A stretch of DNA of 64,000 bases from Actinacidiphila sp. DG2A-62 (GCF_035825295.1 NZ_JAYMGI010000002.1:5008501-5072500), one strand, 5' to 3'; shown: positions 33,365 through 42,225, counted from the first letter of the stretch. Program-made: numbers and translations. Notes: generated from the letters alone by a model not told the origin.

Positions 33365-35599
33365 TCACGGCCGGCTCGGCGGCTCCTCATCCTCCCGCGG
33401 CCCGCCGGCCACCGGCACCCGTACGGTGAACACCGAGCCCTCGCCCACCACGCTCTCCACGCTCGCCGTGCCGCCGTGGGCCTCGGCGAGCTTGAGCACG
33501 ATCGCCAGGCCCAGGCCGCTGCCGCCGGTGCTCCGGTTGCGCGACTTCTCCGCCCGCCAGAAGCGGTCGAACACGTGCGGAAGGTGCTCCGCGGGGATGC
33601 CGCTGCCGGTGTCGGCCACCTCGACGGCCACCGACGCGCCCGCGCCCCCGCCCGCCGTACGTGCGCCGCCCCCGTCCGCCGCTCGCGCGTCCCCCGCGCC
33701 CCCGTCCGCGCCTGCACCCGCGTCCCCGTCCGCCGTCCGCGCGTCTCCCGCGCCCGCGCCCGCACCCCCGCCCCCGCCCCCGCCCCCGTCCTCCGACCCC
33801 GTGGCGTACGCCCGCAGCGTCACCGCTCCGCCGGGCGGTGTGTGGCGCACGGCGTTGGAGACCAGATTGCTCACCGCCTGGCGCAGCCGGACCGGATCGG
33901 CGTCGACCAGCGGCGGCCGGGGGTCGCCGGGCGCCGGCCGCAGCACCGTGAGCGTGACGCCCGCGGCCTCGGCCCGCGCCTGGTGCGCCGCAGCGACCTG
34001 GCCGAGGAGTTCGCCGATGCGCACCGGCTCGCGGTGCAGCCGCAGCGCGCCCGCGTCGGCCGCCGCGAGGTCCTGCAGGTCGTCGATGATGTGCTGCAGC
34101 TGCACCGCCTCCTCCAGCAGCGACGCGACGAACGCCGGGTCCGGCTCGGCCAGGCCGTCCTGGGCCGCCTCCAGCCAGCCGCGGATGTTGCTCAGCGGCG
34201 TGCGCAGCTCGTGGGCGACGTCGCTGACCATCACCTTGCGCTGCTCCTCCAGGCGGGAGCGGTGCAGCGCCATGTCGTTGAAGGTCGCGGTCAGACGTCC
34301 GATCTCGTTGTCGGCGCCGACCGGTACGGGCTCGGAGTCCAGGCCGTCCCGCATCCGCTGGGCGGCGCCGGTGAGGGCCCGCAGCGGGCGGACGAGCCGG
34401 ACCCCGGCGATCACCGAGGCGCCGACGGTGAGCAGCAGGACGAGCGCGGTGACGCCGGCGATGCGGGCGGTGTTGGACGGCGAGAGGTCGAATCCGGGCA
34501 CGCTGACCGCGGCGGGGGAGTCGATGAACAGCAGCGCGGGCGCCGCGACGTAGGCGGTGAGCTGTTCGCGGCGGGCGCTGTCGACGCACGACGCGATGGC
34601 CCGGTCGTCCCCGCTGCTGCGGACCTCGGGCACGGAGTCGGTGATCGGCCCGACCTCCGCGCCCGCCTTCTCCTTGGCCGACCTGGCGTCCGCCGCGCTC
34701 TGCGCCGCCGCCCGCTTCTTGGCCTCGGCCCACTTGTCGGCGGTGGCCTCGGTCCACTTGCCGGCCTTGACCTCGGCCTCGGCCAGGGCGGTCGACGCGG
34801 GGTCGTCGGCCGCCTGCCCGTGTCCGCGGTCCCAGGACAGGTCTGGGTTGAGCTTGAGTCTCACGCCGGTACGGCCCTGGCGTTTCAGGCAGGCGTCGGC
34901 CAGTTGGTCGAGGGCGGCCAGGGCCCGCCGCTCGGTCGCGGTGGGGGCGTCCGTCTCAGGAGTCCGGCACTTGTCCTCCATGGAGCTGTCGGCGGGGTCG
35001 CCGACGAACTGGACCCGGGGCCTGCCGCTGGCGCTCTGCACGATGTTCGCCGCGATGCCCAGTGCGCCCAGGCACTTCACGCTCCGGTCGGCGGCCCGGC
35101 GCAGCTCGGCGCGTTCGCCGGCCGGGAGCAGGAACGGGCCGACGGCGCGTGGATCGACGCGGTCGGCTCCGGCCGAGGCGGCGTCGGGCACCAGCGCGGT
35201 GTCGACGGACAGCGGGTCGACGACGGCGGAGGACTGTGCGGGCAACGGGTTCGCGGCCGGGCCGGTCGACCGGTCGGCGGCCGAGTCGAAGAGGGTACGG
35301 CGGTCCTCGGTGGTCAGCGCGATCCGGCGGCCGGAGTGCTGGGCGAGCTTGCGTACGGTGTCGTCGACGCCGCTCCAGTCGGGGTGGGTGGCGGCGTACT
35401 GCATGAGGACGTTGTAGATCTCGGCGTCGGCGCTGAGGTTCTGGCCCTGTTCCTGGCGGATCGCGCCGGAGGTCGTCTGCACCGCGAGCCAGGCGGTGGC
35501 GGCGACCGAGCACGAGGCCACCAGCGCCGAGACGGTCAGCAGCCGGCCGAGCAGGCTCTTGCGCAGCGGCGGCCGGGCCCGCGGGTCACGCCGGCGCAT
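33365..35599 (-). CDS. OmpR-partner sensor histidine kinase with large extracytoplasmic domain
   Basis: 744 residues, ATG at 35599. Transmembrane helix one is at ~19-40 (LLTVSALVASCSVAATAWLA). A ~325-residue outer domain follows, with charged coiled stretches. The second helix is near 380 (IAGVTALVLLLTVGASVIAG), then HAMP. H-box VSDVAHELRTPLSNIRGW, N-box VSNLVSNAVRHTPPGG, and G1/G2 boxes ADTGSGIPAEHLPHVFDRFW and GSGLGLAIVLKLAEAHGG are intact. Between N-box and G1 lies an unusual Gly/Ala/Asp-rich insertion (~600-655). The gene overlaps the response regulator stop by 14 bp, forming a standard two-component operon. Confidence 0.92.
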   Translation of the reverse strand: MRRRDPRARPPLRKSLLGRLLTVSALVASCSVAATAWLAVQTTSGAIRQEQGQNLSADAEIYNVLMQYAATHPDWSGVDDTVRKLAQHSGRRIALTTEDRRTLFDSAADRSTGPAANPLPAQSSAVVDPLSVDTALVPDAASAGADRVDPRAVGPFLLPAGERAELRRAADRSVKCLGALGIAANIVQSASGRPRVQFVGDPADSSMEDKCRTPETDAPTATERRALAALDQLADACLKRQGRTGVRLKLNPDLSWDRGHGQAADDPASTALAEAEVKAGKWTEATADKWAEAKKRAAAQSAADARSAKEKAGAEVGPITDSVPEVRSSGDDRAIASCVDSARREQLTAYVAAPALLFIDSPAAVSVPGFDLSPSNTARIAGVTALVLLLTVGASVIAGVRLVRPLRALTGAAQRMRDGLDSEPVPVGADNEIGRLTATFNDMALHRSRLEEQRKVMVSDVAHELRTPLSNIRGWLEAAQDGLAEPDPAFVASLLEEAVQLQHIIDDLQDLAAADAGALRLHREPVRIGELLGQVAAAHQARAEAAGVTLTVLRPAPGDPRPPLVDADPVRLRQAVSNLVSNAVRHTPPGGAVTLRAYATGSEDGGGGGGGGAGAGAGDARTADGDAGAGADGGAGDARAADGGGARTAGGGAGASVAVEVADTGSGIPAEHLPHVFDRFWRAEKSRNRSTGGSGLGLAIVLKLAEAHGGTASVESVVGEGSVFTVRVPVAGGPREDEEPPSRP

Positions 35600-36332
35600 G
35601 GGGGGCGTTCCTGGCGGGGTCGGTCAGTTTGTAGCCGACGCCGAACACGGTGAGCAGCCGGACCGGCCGCCGCGGCGTGGGCTCGATCTTCTTGCGCAGG
35701 TGCATGATGTGCACGTCCACGCTGCGGTCGCTGATGTACTTCTCGAAGCCGTGCAGCTCCTCCAGCAGGCGCTGCCGGGTGAAGACCCGGTCGGGCTCGG
35801 CCGCCATGGCGGCCAGGATGCGGAACTCGCCCGGGGTGCAGTCGACCGGCGTCCCGTCCACCGAGACCTCGTGCCGGACCGGGTCGACCCTCAGCGCGCC
35901 CACCGACAGCGCCTCGTCCCGCACGGCCGCGGCTCCGGCTCCGGGGCCCGCGCCGCCGGCCGGACCGCGGCGGCGGCGCAGCAGCGTACGGACCCTGGCC
36001 ATCAGCTCGCGCGGACTGAACGGCTTGGTGACGTAGTCGTCGGCGCCGAGGTCGAGGCCGAGCAGCAGGTCGTCCTCGGTGCTGCGGGCGGTGAGGATCA
36101 GCACCGGGACCTCGCGGTGCTCGGCGCGCAGGATGCGCACGACGTCGAGCCCGTTGGCCCTGGGCATCATCACATCGAGCAGCAGCAGGTCGGGCTCCCG
36201 GCGGCGTACCGCGTCGAGAGCGGCGCGGCCGTCCGCGACGACGGTGACCGCGTGCCCCTCGTTCTCCAGGTACCGGCGCACGAGTTCGGCCTGCTTCGTG
36301 TCGTCCTCGGCCACCATGATGTCTGCGCACAC
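35586..36332 (-). CDS. OmpR/PhoB-family response regulator
   Basis: 248 residues from GTG 36332, or 243 from ATG 36317 (MVAEDDTKQAELVRRYLE); neither has a strong ribosome site. Receiver domain: acidic pocket in MVAEDD, phospho-acceptor Asp in DLLLLDVMMPRANGLD, Thr in LILTARSTEDD, and Lys in DDYVTKPFSPREL. After a Gly/Ala linker comes the winged-helix effector (VDCTPGEFRILAAMAAEPD, YISDRSVDVHIMHLRKKIE, RLLTVFGVGYKL). It is first in the operon with the kinase; regulated genes are not evident, though the adjacent MFS remnant is upstream in the same direction. Confidence 0.92.
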   Translation of the reverse strand: MCADIMVAEDDTKQAELVRRYLENEGHAVTVVADGRAALDAVRRREPDLLLLDVMMPRANGLDVVRILRAEHREVPVLILTARSTEDDLLLGLDLGADDYVTKPFSPRELMARVRTLLRRRRGPAGGAGPGAGAAAVRDEALSVGALRVDPVRHEVSVDGTPVDCTPGEFRILAAMAAEPDRVFTRQRLLEELHGFEKYISDRSVDVHIMHLRKKIEPTPRRPVRLLTVFGVGYKLTDPARNAPHAPA

Positions 36333-36367
36333 GCCGACGAGCGTAGCCGCAGGCGGCTGAGGAGCCG

Positions 36368-36896
36368 TCAGACTCCTGTGAGAGCAGGGGACTTGCGGAC
36401 GGCCGGGCTGGCCGTCGCGACCAGGGCGACCAGGAGGGTCAGGGCGGTCAGGGCGGCCACCGCGGCGGCCGGGGCGAAGGCGCCCAGGAGGCCGCCGGCC
36501 AGCAGCGAGCCGAACGGGATCGCCCCCCAACTGACCAGGAGCACCACGCTCTTGACCCGCGCAAGCAGGTGGCCGGGGATCACCTTGTACTGGTGGCCGA
36601 CGACCACGACCGACGACGCGGACGGCCTCGCACCACAGCATCACCCGCCGCCGGTCCCAGCGGTCGAGCAGTGCGCCGGCCGGCAGGTAGAACAGCAGGT
36701 AGGGCAGCGTGGCGGCGAACCCCGCGACGCCCGCCTTCCCGGCGGAGCCCGTCGTGGCCAGCACGACCAGCGGCACCGCGACCGACGACATCCGCGTGCC
36801 CAGCGTCGACAGGACCTGGCCGGACCACAGCAGGACGAAGTCCCGTCTGCGCCACAGGGATTCGGGTCCGCCGCTTCCAGGGGGCCGCTGCGTCAC
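36368..36896 (-). pseudogene. MFS transporter remnant with internal deletion
   Basis: The first ~93 codons from 36896 are a normal MFS beginning: WRRRDFVLLWSGQVLSTLG, then AGFAATLPYLLFYLPAGALL, then DRWDRRRVMLWCEAVR (motif A region). The reading then shifts frame, and 36607-36368 encodes a typical transporter C-terminus (GHLLARVKSVVLLVSWGAIP, then SLLAGGLLGAFAPAAAVAAL). About two hundred central residues are missing. The joint is near 36600-36620. A functional transporter cannot result. It sits 36 bp upstream of the response regulator start, in the same direction. Confidence 0.75.
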
Positions 36897-36950
36897 GCTG
36901 TTCCCGCCTTCCCGTTCTCCGCCTCGCGCGGGGATGAACGCCCCTCGCGT

Positions 36951-37325
36951 CTAGCTCTGTTGACGCTCCTGCGCGGACGCGGGCTCGGCCGCCGGGTCCG
37001 CGGGTGTCTGCGTCGCGGTCGCGACGATCTCCTGGAGGGCCGCGACGTGGGACGCGAAGGCGGTGCGGCCGGTGGGGGTGAGGCGGGCGCGGAGCTTTCT
37101 GCGGGCGCCGGCGAGGCGGCGTTCGGTGGTGATGTAGCCCGCGTCCTCCAGGGTGGTGAGCTGCTTGGACAGGGCGGAGTCGGACAGGCCGAGGCGTTCC
37201 TTGAGGTACCCGAACTCGGCCCAGTCCGCCGCCGCGAGCGTGGCGACCAGGGTCAGCCGGGTGCTGGGGTGGATCAGCTCGTCGAACCGCGGCGCGGGCG
37301 CCACGGGCGGCGTCGGCGGCGTCAT
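36951..37325 (-). CDS. Winged-helix transcriptional regulator (HTH_34/MarR-like)
   Basis: 124 residues, ATG at 37325 overlapping the stop of the upstream membrane-protein gene (ATGA). The DNA-binding core reads FDELIHPSTRLTLVATLAAA, FGYLKERLGLSDSALSKQLT and TLEDAGYITTERRLAGARRK. This is the pattern of small PF13601-type regulators, which commonly control their own operon. Two identical-arm palindromes upstream of the operon are the obvious candidate operators. The C-terminal tail is Ala/Pro-rich. Confidence 0.85.
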   Translation of the reverse strand: MTPPTPPVAPAPRFDELIHPSTRLTLVATLAAADWAEFGYLKERLGLSDSALSKQLTTLEDAGYITTERRLAGARRKLRARLTPTGRTAFASHVAALQEIVATATQTPADPAAEPASAQERQQS

Positions 37326-37786
37326 GCGTGCGCCCAGCGGCGCAGCACGCGCAGCATCTCGGGGCCGCCGAACCCGACGACCGCCGCGACCAGCGCCGCC
37401 GCCCAGAGCGAGGCGTGGTCGGCGCCGTCCGCGTCGAGGCCGAGGGCGGCGAGGACGGTGAGGCCGATCAGCGCGAGCAGCATGCCGACCACGACCAGCG
37501 GGACGCGCGCGCCGGCGACCGCCCTGCTGACCCGCAGTCCGCGGGTGCGGCGGCGGCCGTCGAGCAACCGTGAGGCGGCCACGCCGTGCCCCGCGCCGAA
37601 GACCGCGGTCGCGGTCCCGGCCAGCCAGGCGGGCGCGACGCTGCCGAGCACCCCGAGCAGCAGCCAGCCGGCCGCCATGGCCCACCAGTACCCCCGCGGC
37701 AGCCCGACCTCCTCCGCCACCTGCCGCCGCGCCCGCTCCACCGCGGCGAGCGCGCCGCGCGCCTCCTCCTGGGCGATGTGCTCCAT
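37322..37786 (-). CDS. Small integral membrane protein paired with the regulator
   Basis: 154 residues, ATG at 37786 (MEHIAQEEARGALAAVERAR). A cytoplasmic helical start is followed by four hydrophobic segments (YWWAMAAGWLLLGVLGSVA, LAGTATAVFGAGHGVAASRL, VPLVVVGMLLALIGLTVLAA, ASLWAAALVAAVVGFGG). It is the first gene of a two-gene operon with the winged-helix regulator, which overlaps it by four bases. Membrane partners in this position are common beside PF13601-type regulators; function unknown. Confidence 0.8.
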   Translation of the reverse strand: MEHIAQEEARGALAAVERARRQVAEEVGLPRGYWWAMAAGWLLLGVLGSVAPAWLAGTATAVFGAGHGVAASRLLDGRRRTRGLRVSRAVAGARVPLVVVGMLLALIGLTVLAALGLDADGADHASLWAAALVAAVVGFGGPEMLRVLRRWAHA

Positions 37787-37796
37787 GGTTCCCCCT

Positions 37797-37843
37797 ACTT
37801 TCCTCATCGGAAAGTGAGCGTCCCACTTTCCCTCCAGGAAAGT
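37797..37843. promoter_or_regulatory. Two palindromic operators, ACTTTCC-N5-GGAAAGT
   Basis: ACTTTCCTCATCGGAAAGT at 37797-37815 and ACTTTCCCTCCAGGAAAGT at 37825-37843. Both have perfect 7-bp inverted arms around a 5-bp centre and are spaced 28 bp centre to centre, placing them on nearly the same DNA face at under three turns. They begin 11 bp before the membrane-protein ATG (37786) on the minus strand and lie 85 bp from the Uma2 gene on the plus strand. They are the likely binding sites of the regulator encoded downstream. Confidence 0.78.
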
Positions 37844-37927
37844 CAAGAGTCCCGGGTCCTGCCCCGGAAGCCGACACCCGAGGCGCGGGTATCGTGGAGG
37901 GAAAGGCTCACCGGAAGGCGCAGCAGC

Positions 37928-38476
37928 ATGGACCCGGAGCACTTCGCCCTCCTGGAGGAGGCTCGCAAAGCCCTCCCGGAGGGGTTCAAGGCCGAGATCT
38001 CCGGCGACGCCATCGTGATGATGGTCAGCCCCTCCGGCATCCACCAGCGGAATCTCCTGGTGGTCCGGCGCCAGTTCGACGCCCACGCCCCCGGCGATCT
38101 GCTGCCGAGCGAGAACACCGATCTCGTCTCACCCGGGGTCGGCAAGAGCCGAAACCCCGACCTGACCTACCTCCCGGCCGCCGTCCTGGAAACCACCGAC
38201 AACCAGGTGCCGGCCGAAGTGGCAGCCATCGCCGTCGAGTTGGTCTCACCCTCCAACCCGGAGAACGACTGGGTCGGCAAGGTCAGGGACTACCCCGTGA
38301 TGCGCATCCCGCTGTACCTCGTGGTCGACGCCCGGCTCAAGACGGTCACCCTCTTCAGCCGTCCGGACGGCAGCAGGTACCACCGCAGGGAGGATGCCGA
38401 CTTCGGCGAAGTCCTGCGCATCCCCGAGCCCTTCGACTTCGATCTGGACTCGGCGCCGCTGCTCCCGTACGCCTGA
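37928..38476 (+). CDS. Uma2-family (DUF820) PD-(D/E)XK nuclease-like protein
   Basis: 182 residues, ATG at 37928 (MDPEHFALLEEARKALPEG). It contains the Uma2 pattern: FKAEISGDAIVMMVSPSGIH, SRNPDLTYLP with the Asp, AAIAVELVSPSNPENDW with the Glu, and VMRIPLYLVVDARLKTVTLF. This is a restriction-like fold greatly expanded in actinomycetes and cyanobacteria; cellular role unknown. It is divergent from the regulator operon and shares its control region. A stand-alone gene. Confidence 0.85.
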   Translation: MDPEHFALLEEARKALPEGFKAEISGDAIVMMVSPSGIHQRNLLVVRRQFDAHAPGDLLPSENTDLVSPGVGKSRNPDLTYLPAAVLETTDNQVPAEVAAIAVELVSPSNPENDWVGKVRDYPVMRIPLYLVVDARLKTVTLFSRPDGSRYHRREDADFGEVLRIPEPFDFDLDSAPLLPYA

Positions 38477-38551
38477 CCGCGCGCCGGGCGCGCCGGGGCT
38501 CGCCGGGGCGTCTCGCGCGTGTCGGGGCGGTACGTCCGACCGGGCGGCGCG

Positions 38552-39802
38552 TCAGCCGACCAGGTCGGCGAGGCGGGCCGGTGGGGCCGGGGGGCTGGGG
38601 GTGGTGCGGCGGGGGAGGAGGAGAGGGGTGGCCAGGAGGAGGACTCCGGCCGCCGCGATCGCCGTGCGGGGGGTGGTGAGCGCGGCCAGTACGCCCCACG
38701 CGGCCGTCATCGCCGCGATCGCCGTGCTGGTGCTGACCGACCACGCCGACAGCATCCGCGCGACCCGGCCGGGGTCGGTGTGGTCGAGCCTGCAGGTCGC
38801 CAGCACCGGGTTGTAGATCCCGGAGAACAGCACCAGCGCGAACTGCAGCACGATGATCAGCGCCATCCCCGGCACGCCCCGCCCGACGAACGCCAACCCG
38901 ACCGGCCAGCACGCCCGCAGCGCGCCCACCGCGCGCAGCACCCGATCGCGGCCGTGGCGTTCGACCAGCCCACGGGCCATCCGCGAGCCGATCAGGCCGC
39001 CGACGCAGGGCGCGGCGAACACCAGGCCGTACTGCCAGGGCGCGAAGCCCAGCCGGCCGAGCAGCAGGACGGCGAGCAGCGGCTGGGACGCCATGATCAG
39101 GCCGTTGACCACGAGGGCGTTGAGGAACAGCGGACGCAGCACCGGGTGGCCGAGGATGTGCCGCCAGCCTTCGAGCAGGTCGCGGGCGCGCGACCGCGCC
39201 GCCCCGGTCCGCTCCGGCCGCGGCTCGCCGCCGCCGATCGCGCCGATGCCCAGCGCCGACAGCAGATAGCTGACCGCGTCCGCGACCACCGTCGTCACCG
39301 GCCCGAACAGCGCGATCGCCGCCCCGCCCAGCGGCGGCCCGACCACCGAGGACGTCCATGTCGTCGACTCGAAGCGGGCGTTGGCGACCAGCAGGTCCTC
39401 CCGCGGCAGCAGCGTCTTCAGATACGCGCCGCTCGCGGACCGGAACGCGATGTCCGCCGCGGCGGTGATCACGGACACGGCGAGGAGTTGGGCGTAGGAC
39501 AGGGCGCCGCATCCGTACGCGACCGGCACGCTGGCCAGCGCGGCACAACGGACCAGGTCCGTCGCCACCATGACCGGCCGCTTGCGCCGGAACTCCACCC
39601 ACGGGCCCAGCGGCACCGCGAGCACCGCGCCCGCCAGCCGCCCGGCCGCCGCCAGCGCCGCCACCCGCGTCGGCCCGCAGTGCAGCACCGTGATCGCGAT
39701 CAGCGGGAACGCGCCGAACCCCAGCCAGGTGCCGTACGAGCTGACCGCGAAGGCCCCCCACAGCCACCCGAACCGCCGCCCCAGCGCCCGCCTGCCCGCC
39801 AT
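38552..39802 (-). CDS. MFS transporter (macrolide-efflux-like)
   Basis: 416 residues from ATG 39802 (MAGRRALGRRFGWLWGAFAV), with GAGGGG nine bases upstream; the open frame extends back with Arg/Gly-rich text. Around eleven to twelve hydrophobic segments are visible, with motif A-like GPWVEFRRKRPVMVATDLVR and GGLIGSRMARGLVERHGRDR. The pattern fits the MFS subfamily of Enterobactin/MefA-type exporters. The substrate is unknown. A stem-loop lies between its start and the upstream lysozyme stop, so it is probably its own transcript. Confidence 0.82.
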   Translation of the reverse strand: MAGRRALGRRFGWLWGAFAVSSYGTWLGFGAFPLIAITVLHCGPTRVAALAAAGRLAGAVLAVPLGPWVEFRRKRPVMVATDLVRCAALASVPVAYGCGALSYAQLLAVSVITAAADIAFRSASGAYLKTLLPREDLLVANARFESTTWTSSVVGPPLGGAAIALFGPVTTVVADAVSYLLSALGIGAIGGGEPRPERTGAARSRARDLLEGWRHILGHPVLRPLFLNALVVNGLIMASQPLLAVLLLGRLGFAPWQYGLVFAAPCVGGLIGSRMARGLVERHGRDRVLRAVGALRACWPVGLAFVGRGVPGMALIIVLQFALVLFSGIYNPVLATCRLDHTDPGRVARMLSAWSVSTSTAIAAMTAAWGVLAALTTPRTAIAAAGVLLLATPLLLPRRTTPSPPAPPARLADLVG

Positions 39803-40046
39803 CTCCACGCGCCCCTCGCCGTCCCGCACCGCCGACCCGCCCGGCCGATCCCGACCCGCCCGGCCGATCCCGGCCGGTCCGACCAGCGCCGAGCCGGTCC
39901 GACCAGTATCCAAGCGAGAGGCCGCCGCCCGGGGCAAACAACCGGACGGCCGGCGGCGCACAACCGCCCGTTGTACGGACCCGGGCCCGCCCACGCCGTG
40001 CCGCGGCGACCGCCGTACCGACCGACCCGGGCCCGGGCACGCCGTA

Positions 40047-40076
40047 CCGCCCGCGGGCGCGAAGGCCCGCGGGCGG
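40047..40076 (-). terminator. Strong hairpin after the GH25 gene
   Basis: CCGCCCGCGGGC and GCCCGCGGGCGG form a perfect 12-bp stem with the six-base loop GCGAAG. It begins 32 bp past the GH25 stop codon (40109) and lies before the MFS start. GC-rich stem without a U-run, as is usual for actinomycete terminators. The rest of the 39803-40108 gap holds short repeats of CCCGCCCGGCCGATC type and no gene. Confidence 0.6.
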
Positions 40077-40108
40077 CGATGTGACGGGACGCGCGGTCGA
40101 CTCCCGCG

Positions 40109-41065
40109 TCAGGGCGTGTTGTTGGCCAGCGCCAGCAGCCGGTCCGTGCCGCCGCTGAAGCGGTCGCGGTCCACCGCGCCCGAAATGCCGCTCACCGAAC
40201 CGGAGTCGGTGTACTGCCAGAACGTCCAGAACGGGAAGCCGCTCGGGATGGTCGGGCTCGCCGCGGTGGTCCAGTGCGCGACGAACAGCGGGCTGCGCGT
40301 GGACATGCCGCCCCAGCCGCCGGTGCAGGAGTTCCACCAGCTCGCGCTGGTGTAGATCACGACGTCGCGGCTGGTCTTCGCCTTGTAGGTGGTGTAGAAG
40401 TCCAGGATCCACGACTGCATCGCCGAGGCCGACTTGCCGTAGCAGCCGCCTTCGAGGTCCAGCATGCCGGGCAGCGTCAGGTTGTCCGCCGACCAGGCGC
40501 CGCCGCTGCTCGCGAAGTACGTGGCCTGCGCCGCGCCGCTGGACAGGTCCGGGCGGCCGAAGTGGTAGGCGCCGCGGATCACCCTGGCGTTGTACGCGTT
40601 GAGGTAGTTCGCGTTGAAGTTCGGGTCCTTGTACGTGGTGCCCTCGGTGGCCTTGATGTACGCGAACTGGATGCCCGCGGACTTCACCGACGACCAGTTG
40701 ATCGAGCCCTGGTAGTGGGAGACGTCGATGCCGGCCGGGTAGGTCGCGTCGGGCGAGACGATGCCGGGGGCGTCCAGCCGGAGCTGCCGGGTGTCCGGCG
40801 CGAAGCTCTTGCTGTCCTGGAGATAGCCGGCGCCCATGTAGCCGTCGCCGAACGGGATCGGGCTGTTCGCGCCCTTCACGGCGGACGCCGTCGACGCGGA
40901 CGAGGCGGCGGACGCGGCGGCGGACGCGGCAGCCGGCGACGCGGCGGAGGCCGTGCCGGCCGACAGCGCCGCGGCCAGCGCCGTGCTCAGGCCGATCACG
41001 GCGGCGGCCGCGGTGAGCCTGCGGCGCGCGGTGCGGGGGCGGGAGGTGCGGTCGGGGGTGAACAA
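40109..41065 (-). CDS. Secreted GH25 muramidase (lysozyme)
   Basis: 318 residues from TTG 41065. AGGAGG stands seven bases before this TTG, and an upstream GTG at 41083 would swallow that ribosome site, so TTG is preferred. A signal peptide (TAAAAVIGLSTALAAALSAG, then TASAAS) is followed by a Ser/Ala linker and the GH25 domain: AGIDVSHYQGSINWSSV with the catalytic Asp, FAYIKATEGTTYKDPNF, LPGMLDLEGGCYG with the acid/base pair, and TSRDVVIYTSASWWNSC. It cleaves beta-1,4 bonds in peptidoglycan, in remodelling or competition. Confidence 0.9.
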   Translation of the reverse strand: MFTPDRTSRPRTARRRLTAAAAVIGLSTALAAALSAGTASAASPAAASAAASAASSASTASAVKGANSPIPFGDGYMGAGYLQDSKSFAPDTRQLRLDAPGIVSPDATYPAGIDVSHYQGSINWSSVKSAGIQFAYIKATEGTTYKDPNFNANYLNAYNARVIRGAYHFGRPDLSSGAAQATYFASSGGAWSADNLTLPGMLDLEGGCYGKSASAMQSWILDFYTTYKAKTSRDVVIYTSASWWNSCTGGWGGMSTRSPLFVAHWTTAASPTIPSGFPFWTFWQYTDSGSVSGISGAVDRDRFSGGTDRLLALANNTP

Positions 41066-41331
41066 GGCTTTTCCTCCTGGCACATCGGTGGGTGGGGGTG
41101 GTCAGGGGGTGCCGAACCGGGTGGTGCTCTTCGACCGGCGCTTCTACTCGCGTAGACTCTGCGTGCGCGCGGCGCTGTGCAAGACCATCAGGTTGTTGTG
41201 TACGTGTCATGAGTGACGCATGAACCGCACCTGTCCGTAAAGGGGTTGCGGCCCTCCTCATTGGTCCAGTCCACTGAGGAGGGCGCGGAGCTGCCGCTAC
41301 GGATGCGATCCGGCGCGAACTTTCATGCGGA

Positions 41332-42225
41332 TCAGCTGAGTTGGCCGGTGGGCATCAGCGTCAGCTGCTGGACGTTGGCCCGCGGCGGCAGCGTCGCGAG
41401 GAAGCCGACCGCGCGCGCCACGTCCTGCGGGTCCAGCCACTCGATGGCCGCGCGGGAGCCGTCGAGCCAGTCGCGCGCGCCCTGGTCGGTCACGTGGCCC
41501 TGCAACTCCGTGCCCACGATGCCCGGTTCGATCGCCGCGACCCGGACGTTCCGCGGGCCAAGCTCGGCGCGCAGGTGCCGCGAGAGGTGTGTGACGTACG
41601 CCTTCGTGCCCGCGTAGACCGCGAAGTTCGGGTAGAGGTTCTGTGCGGCGATGGACGAGGTGTTGACCAGGTCGGCGACGCCGGTCGCGGCGGCCCGTGC
41701 CACCAGTTGCGGGGTGAAGGCGGCGACGGCGTTCATCAGGCCGCCGATGTTCAGGTCGATCTGGTGCTGCCACTGGTCGGTGCGCAGCTCCTCGACCGGC
41801 GCGGGCAGCATGACGCCCGCGTTGTTGAACAGCAGGTCGGCCGGGCCGAGTTCGCGGGCGATCCGGTCGGCCGCGGCGGTCATGGCGGCGGCTTCGGTGA
41901 CGTCGGCCGTGACGGCGAGCGCGGTGCCGCCCTCGGCGGTGACCCGCGCGACCAGCTCGGCGAGCCGGTCGGTGCGGCGGGCGAGCACCGCGACCGAGGC
42001 GCCGAGGCCGGCCAGGTGCGCGGCGGTCGCCGCGCCGATGCCGCTGGACGCGCCGGTGATCACGGCGACGCGGCCGCGCAGCGGGCGGTCGCCGCCGGCG
42101 GGGGCGGGGGAGGCGCCGACAGACGCGGGCGCGGCCGGCGCGGCGGCGGTCGAGCCAGGAGTCGGCGCGGGGCCCTGCGCCTCGCGGTCGCCAGGAGTGC
42201 TGGGGAGGTTGCTGTGCGTGGTCAT
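41332..42225 (-). CDS. Short-chain dehydrogenase/reductase
   Basis: 297 residues, ATG at 42225. After an Ala/Pro-rich ~50-residue extension the Rossmann domain starts: cofactor motif VAVITGASSGIGAATAAHL, NNAG motif DLLFNNAGVMLP, catalytic Ser in LVNTSSIAAQN, and the Tyr-x3-Lys pair in FAVYAGTKAYVTHL. An Arg pair after the first strand (VLARRTDRL) suggests NADP preference. It belongs to the classical SDR group; substrate unknown. It is divergent from the XRE regulator gene, an arrangement frequent in Streptomyces, so that regulator probably controls it. Confidence 0.88.
   Translation of the reverse strand: MTTHSNLPSTPGDREAQGPAPTPGSTAAAPAAPASVGASPAPAGGDRPLRGRVAVITGASSGIGAATAAHLAGLGASVAVLARRTDRLAELVARVTAEGGTALAVTADVTEAAAMTAAADRIARELGPADLLFNNAGVMLPAPVEELRTDQWQHQIDLNIGGLMNAVAAFTPQLVARAAATGVADLVNTSSIAAQNLYPNFAVYAGTKAYVTHLSRHLRAELGPRNVRVAAIEPGIVGTELQGHVTDQGARDWLDGSRAAIEWLDPQDVARAVGFLATLPPRANVQQLTLMPTGQLS

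Noticed and set aside
33476-35653. 725-residue plus-strand frame opposite the histidine kinase
   Set aside because: The minus strand carries all histidine kinase boxes in order; this frame is compositional.
41066-41083. GTG start of the GH25 muramidase at 41083
   Set aside because: It would place the strong AGGAGG site inside the coding sequence; TTG 41065 has that site at ideal distance.
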